A stretch of 64,000 nucleotides of DNA from Caulobacter flavus (lineage in GTDB: Bacteria; Pseudomonadota; Alphaproteobacteria; Caulobacterales; Caulobacteraceae), in contig NZ_CP026100.1 in assembly GCF_003722335.1 (NCBI RefSeq), positions 2,454,001 through 2,518,000 on the forward strand, given 5' to 3'. The notes under the pieces are model-generated. The model worked only from the letters and a program-made list of their open reading frames with translations, did not search any database and was not told where the DNA came from. Below, one piece after another: positions 63,558 to 64,000 of this stretch. Both the position numbers and the translations under genes were made by a program. Numbering within the stretch: position 1 is the stretch's first letter; the number at the start of each line of letters is the position of its first letter.

Positions 63558-64000
63558 CTACTTCGCCTCCACCGGCAACAGGCGGCTGTACTCCCAGGCC
63601 CAGGGCATGCCGGTCTCGCCCAGCGCGGCCTTGACCACCGACGGGAAGATCCGCTGGCCGTCGCCGCTGTTGGTCAGCACCACCACGCATCGCCGGCGCT
63701 CCTCGACGCAGACCATGATGTTGTCGGTGATGTCGTTGTGGCCGCCCTTGAAGAAGGCGCGGCCCTGCGGTCCCTCATAGGTCACGACCCCGACGCCGGC
63801 CGCCAGCTTGATCCTGGCGTTGTCGGGGTTGGTCTCTTCGGTAAAGGTCGGGAATTCCGAGCGCGAGACGATCGGCAGGCTTCCCCGCGCGAACTCCGCG
63901 CGGGCCGCTTTCGACAGGCCCCAGCCGCTGGCCATGGCCGCCGCCATCTTGCCCATGTCGTCGATCGTGGTGTCGAGCGAGCCGGCCGCCTTGACGCTGG
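63558..64000 (-). CDS. Serine hydrolase (class C beta-lactamase-like family), C-terminal part
   Basis: Only the last 147 or so codons are inside the window; the frame continues past the edge, so the start and the SxxK motif are not visible. Visible blocks are AAGSLDTTIDDMGKMA, typical of the region before the third motif, and FFKGGHND, the HxG-equivalent. The C-terminus ends LPVEAK. It is probably an exported esterase of the same broad family as the genes at 15.8-17.0 and 33.3-34.4 kb. Confidence 0.8.
   Translation of the reverse strand, partial: SVKAAGSLDTTIDDMGKMAAAMASGWGLSKAARAEFARGSLPIVSRSEFPTFTEETNPDNARIKLAAGVGVVTYEGPQGRAFFKGGHNDITDNIMVCVEERRRCVVVLTNSGDGQRIFPSVVKAALGETGMPWAWEYSRLLPVEAK

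Overview
The window is 64 kb of a high-GC alphaproteobacterial chromosome with strongly G/C-ending codons. It most likely comes from the Caulobacteraceae, and a Caulobacter-like species fits best. The evidence is a RecA that reads like the Caulobacter protein, a GAAC-N7-GAAC (alphaproteobacterial LexA) box upstream of recA, recA followed by alaS, many TonB-dependent receptors and hybrid kinases, and few T-rich promoters. I see no tRNA or rRNA gene, CRISPR array, prophage, transposase or origin. The region looks like core and soft-core chromosome with scattered small accessory genes.

Layout. 0-6 kb: a FecR-type anti-sigma factor, a TonB-dependent receptor with an N-terminal STN signalling domain, and a Tat-exported PhoD-like phosphatase; this looks like a cell-surface-signalling scavenging operon. 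6-10.3 kb: a GAF/PAS hybrid kinase and an EAL phosphodiesterase. 10.4-15.4 kb: SOS-controlled recA, a small membrane protein and alaS. 15.4-19.7 kb: a small exported protein, two hydrolases and a stand-alone ComEC-like metallo-hydrolase. 19.8-26.8 kb: a co-directional cluster of YcaC-like hydrolase, XapX, YtcJ-like amidohydrolase, DoxX, AlgE-like porin, DUF1275, AraC regulator and alpha/beta hydrolase. 26.9-30.5 kb: a translationally coupled LuxR-type response regulator and a propeller sensor kinase. 30.5-40.5 kb: a mix of transport (AEC, APC), serine hydrolase, patatin lipoprotein, PilZ, DUF2939, DUF2322 and TonB-like genes. 40.5-47 kb: icd, a hybrid kinase, a guanidinium exporter with a structured leader, a catalytically dead class A beta-lactamase homologue and a TrmJ-like methyltransferase. 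47-53 kb: a second TonB receptor and a LysR/frmA/frmB formaldehyde-detoxification locus invaded by two copies of a palindromic repeat. 53-58.8 kb: a lysozyme-like protein, a degenerate ExbD-like protein, rpsD, a zinc-ribbon protein, htpX and a cation/proton antiporter. 58.9-64 kb: a sialidase-like protein, a divergent Lrp regulator and DMT exporter pair, an uncharacterised two-gene membrane/secreted module and the C-terminal part of another serine hydrolase.

Themes. Several proteins keep a recognisable enzyme or transporter fold but have lost catalytic residues: the class A beta-lactamase fold at 45 kb, an ExbD-like protein at 54.5 kb, and an alpha/beta hydrolase at 26 kb. The most system-like unexplained locus is the XapX/amidohydrolase operon, whose amidohydrolase ends in a Cys/His-rich tail. 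The best regulatory candidate is the gdx leader. An ACGG-loop hairpin there overlaps a second hairpin that covers the ribosome binding site, which suggests a guanidine-II-type switch. All assignments come from reading the sequence only; no database search was run.
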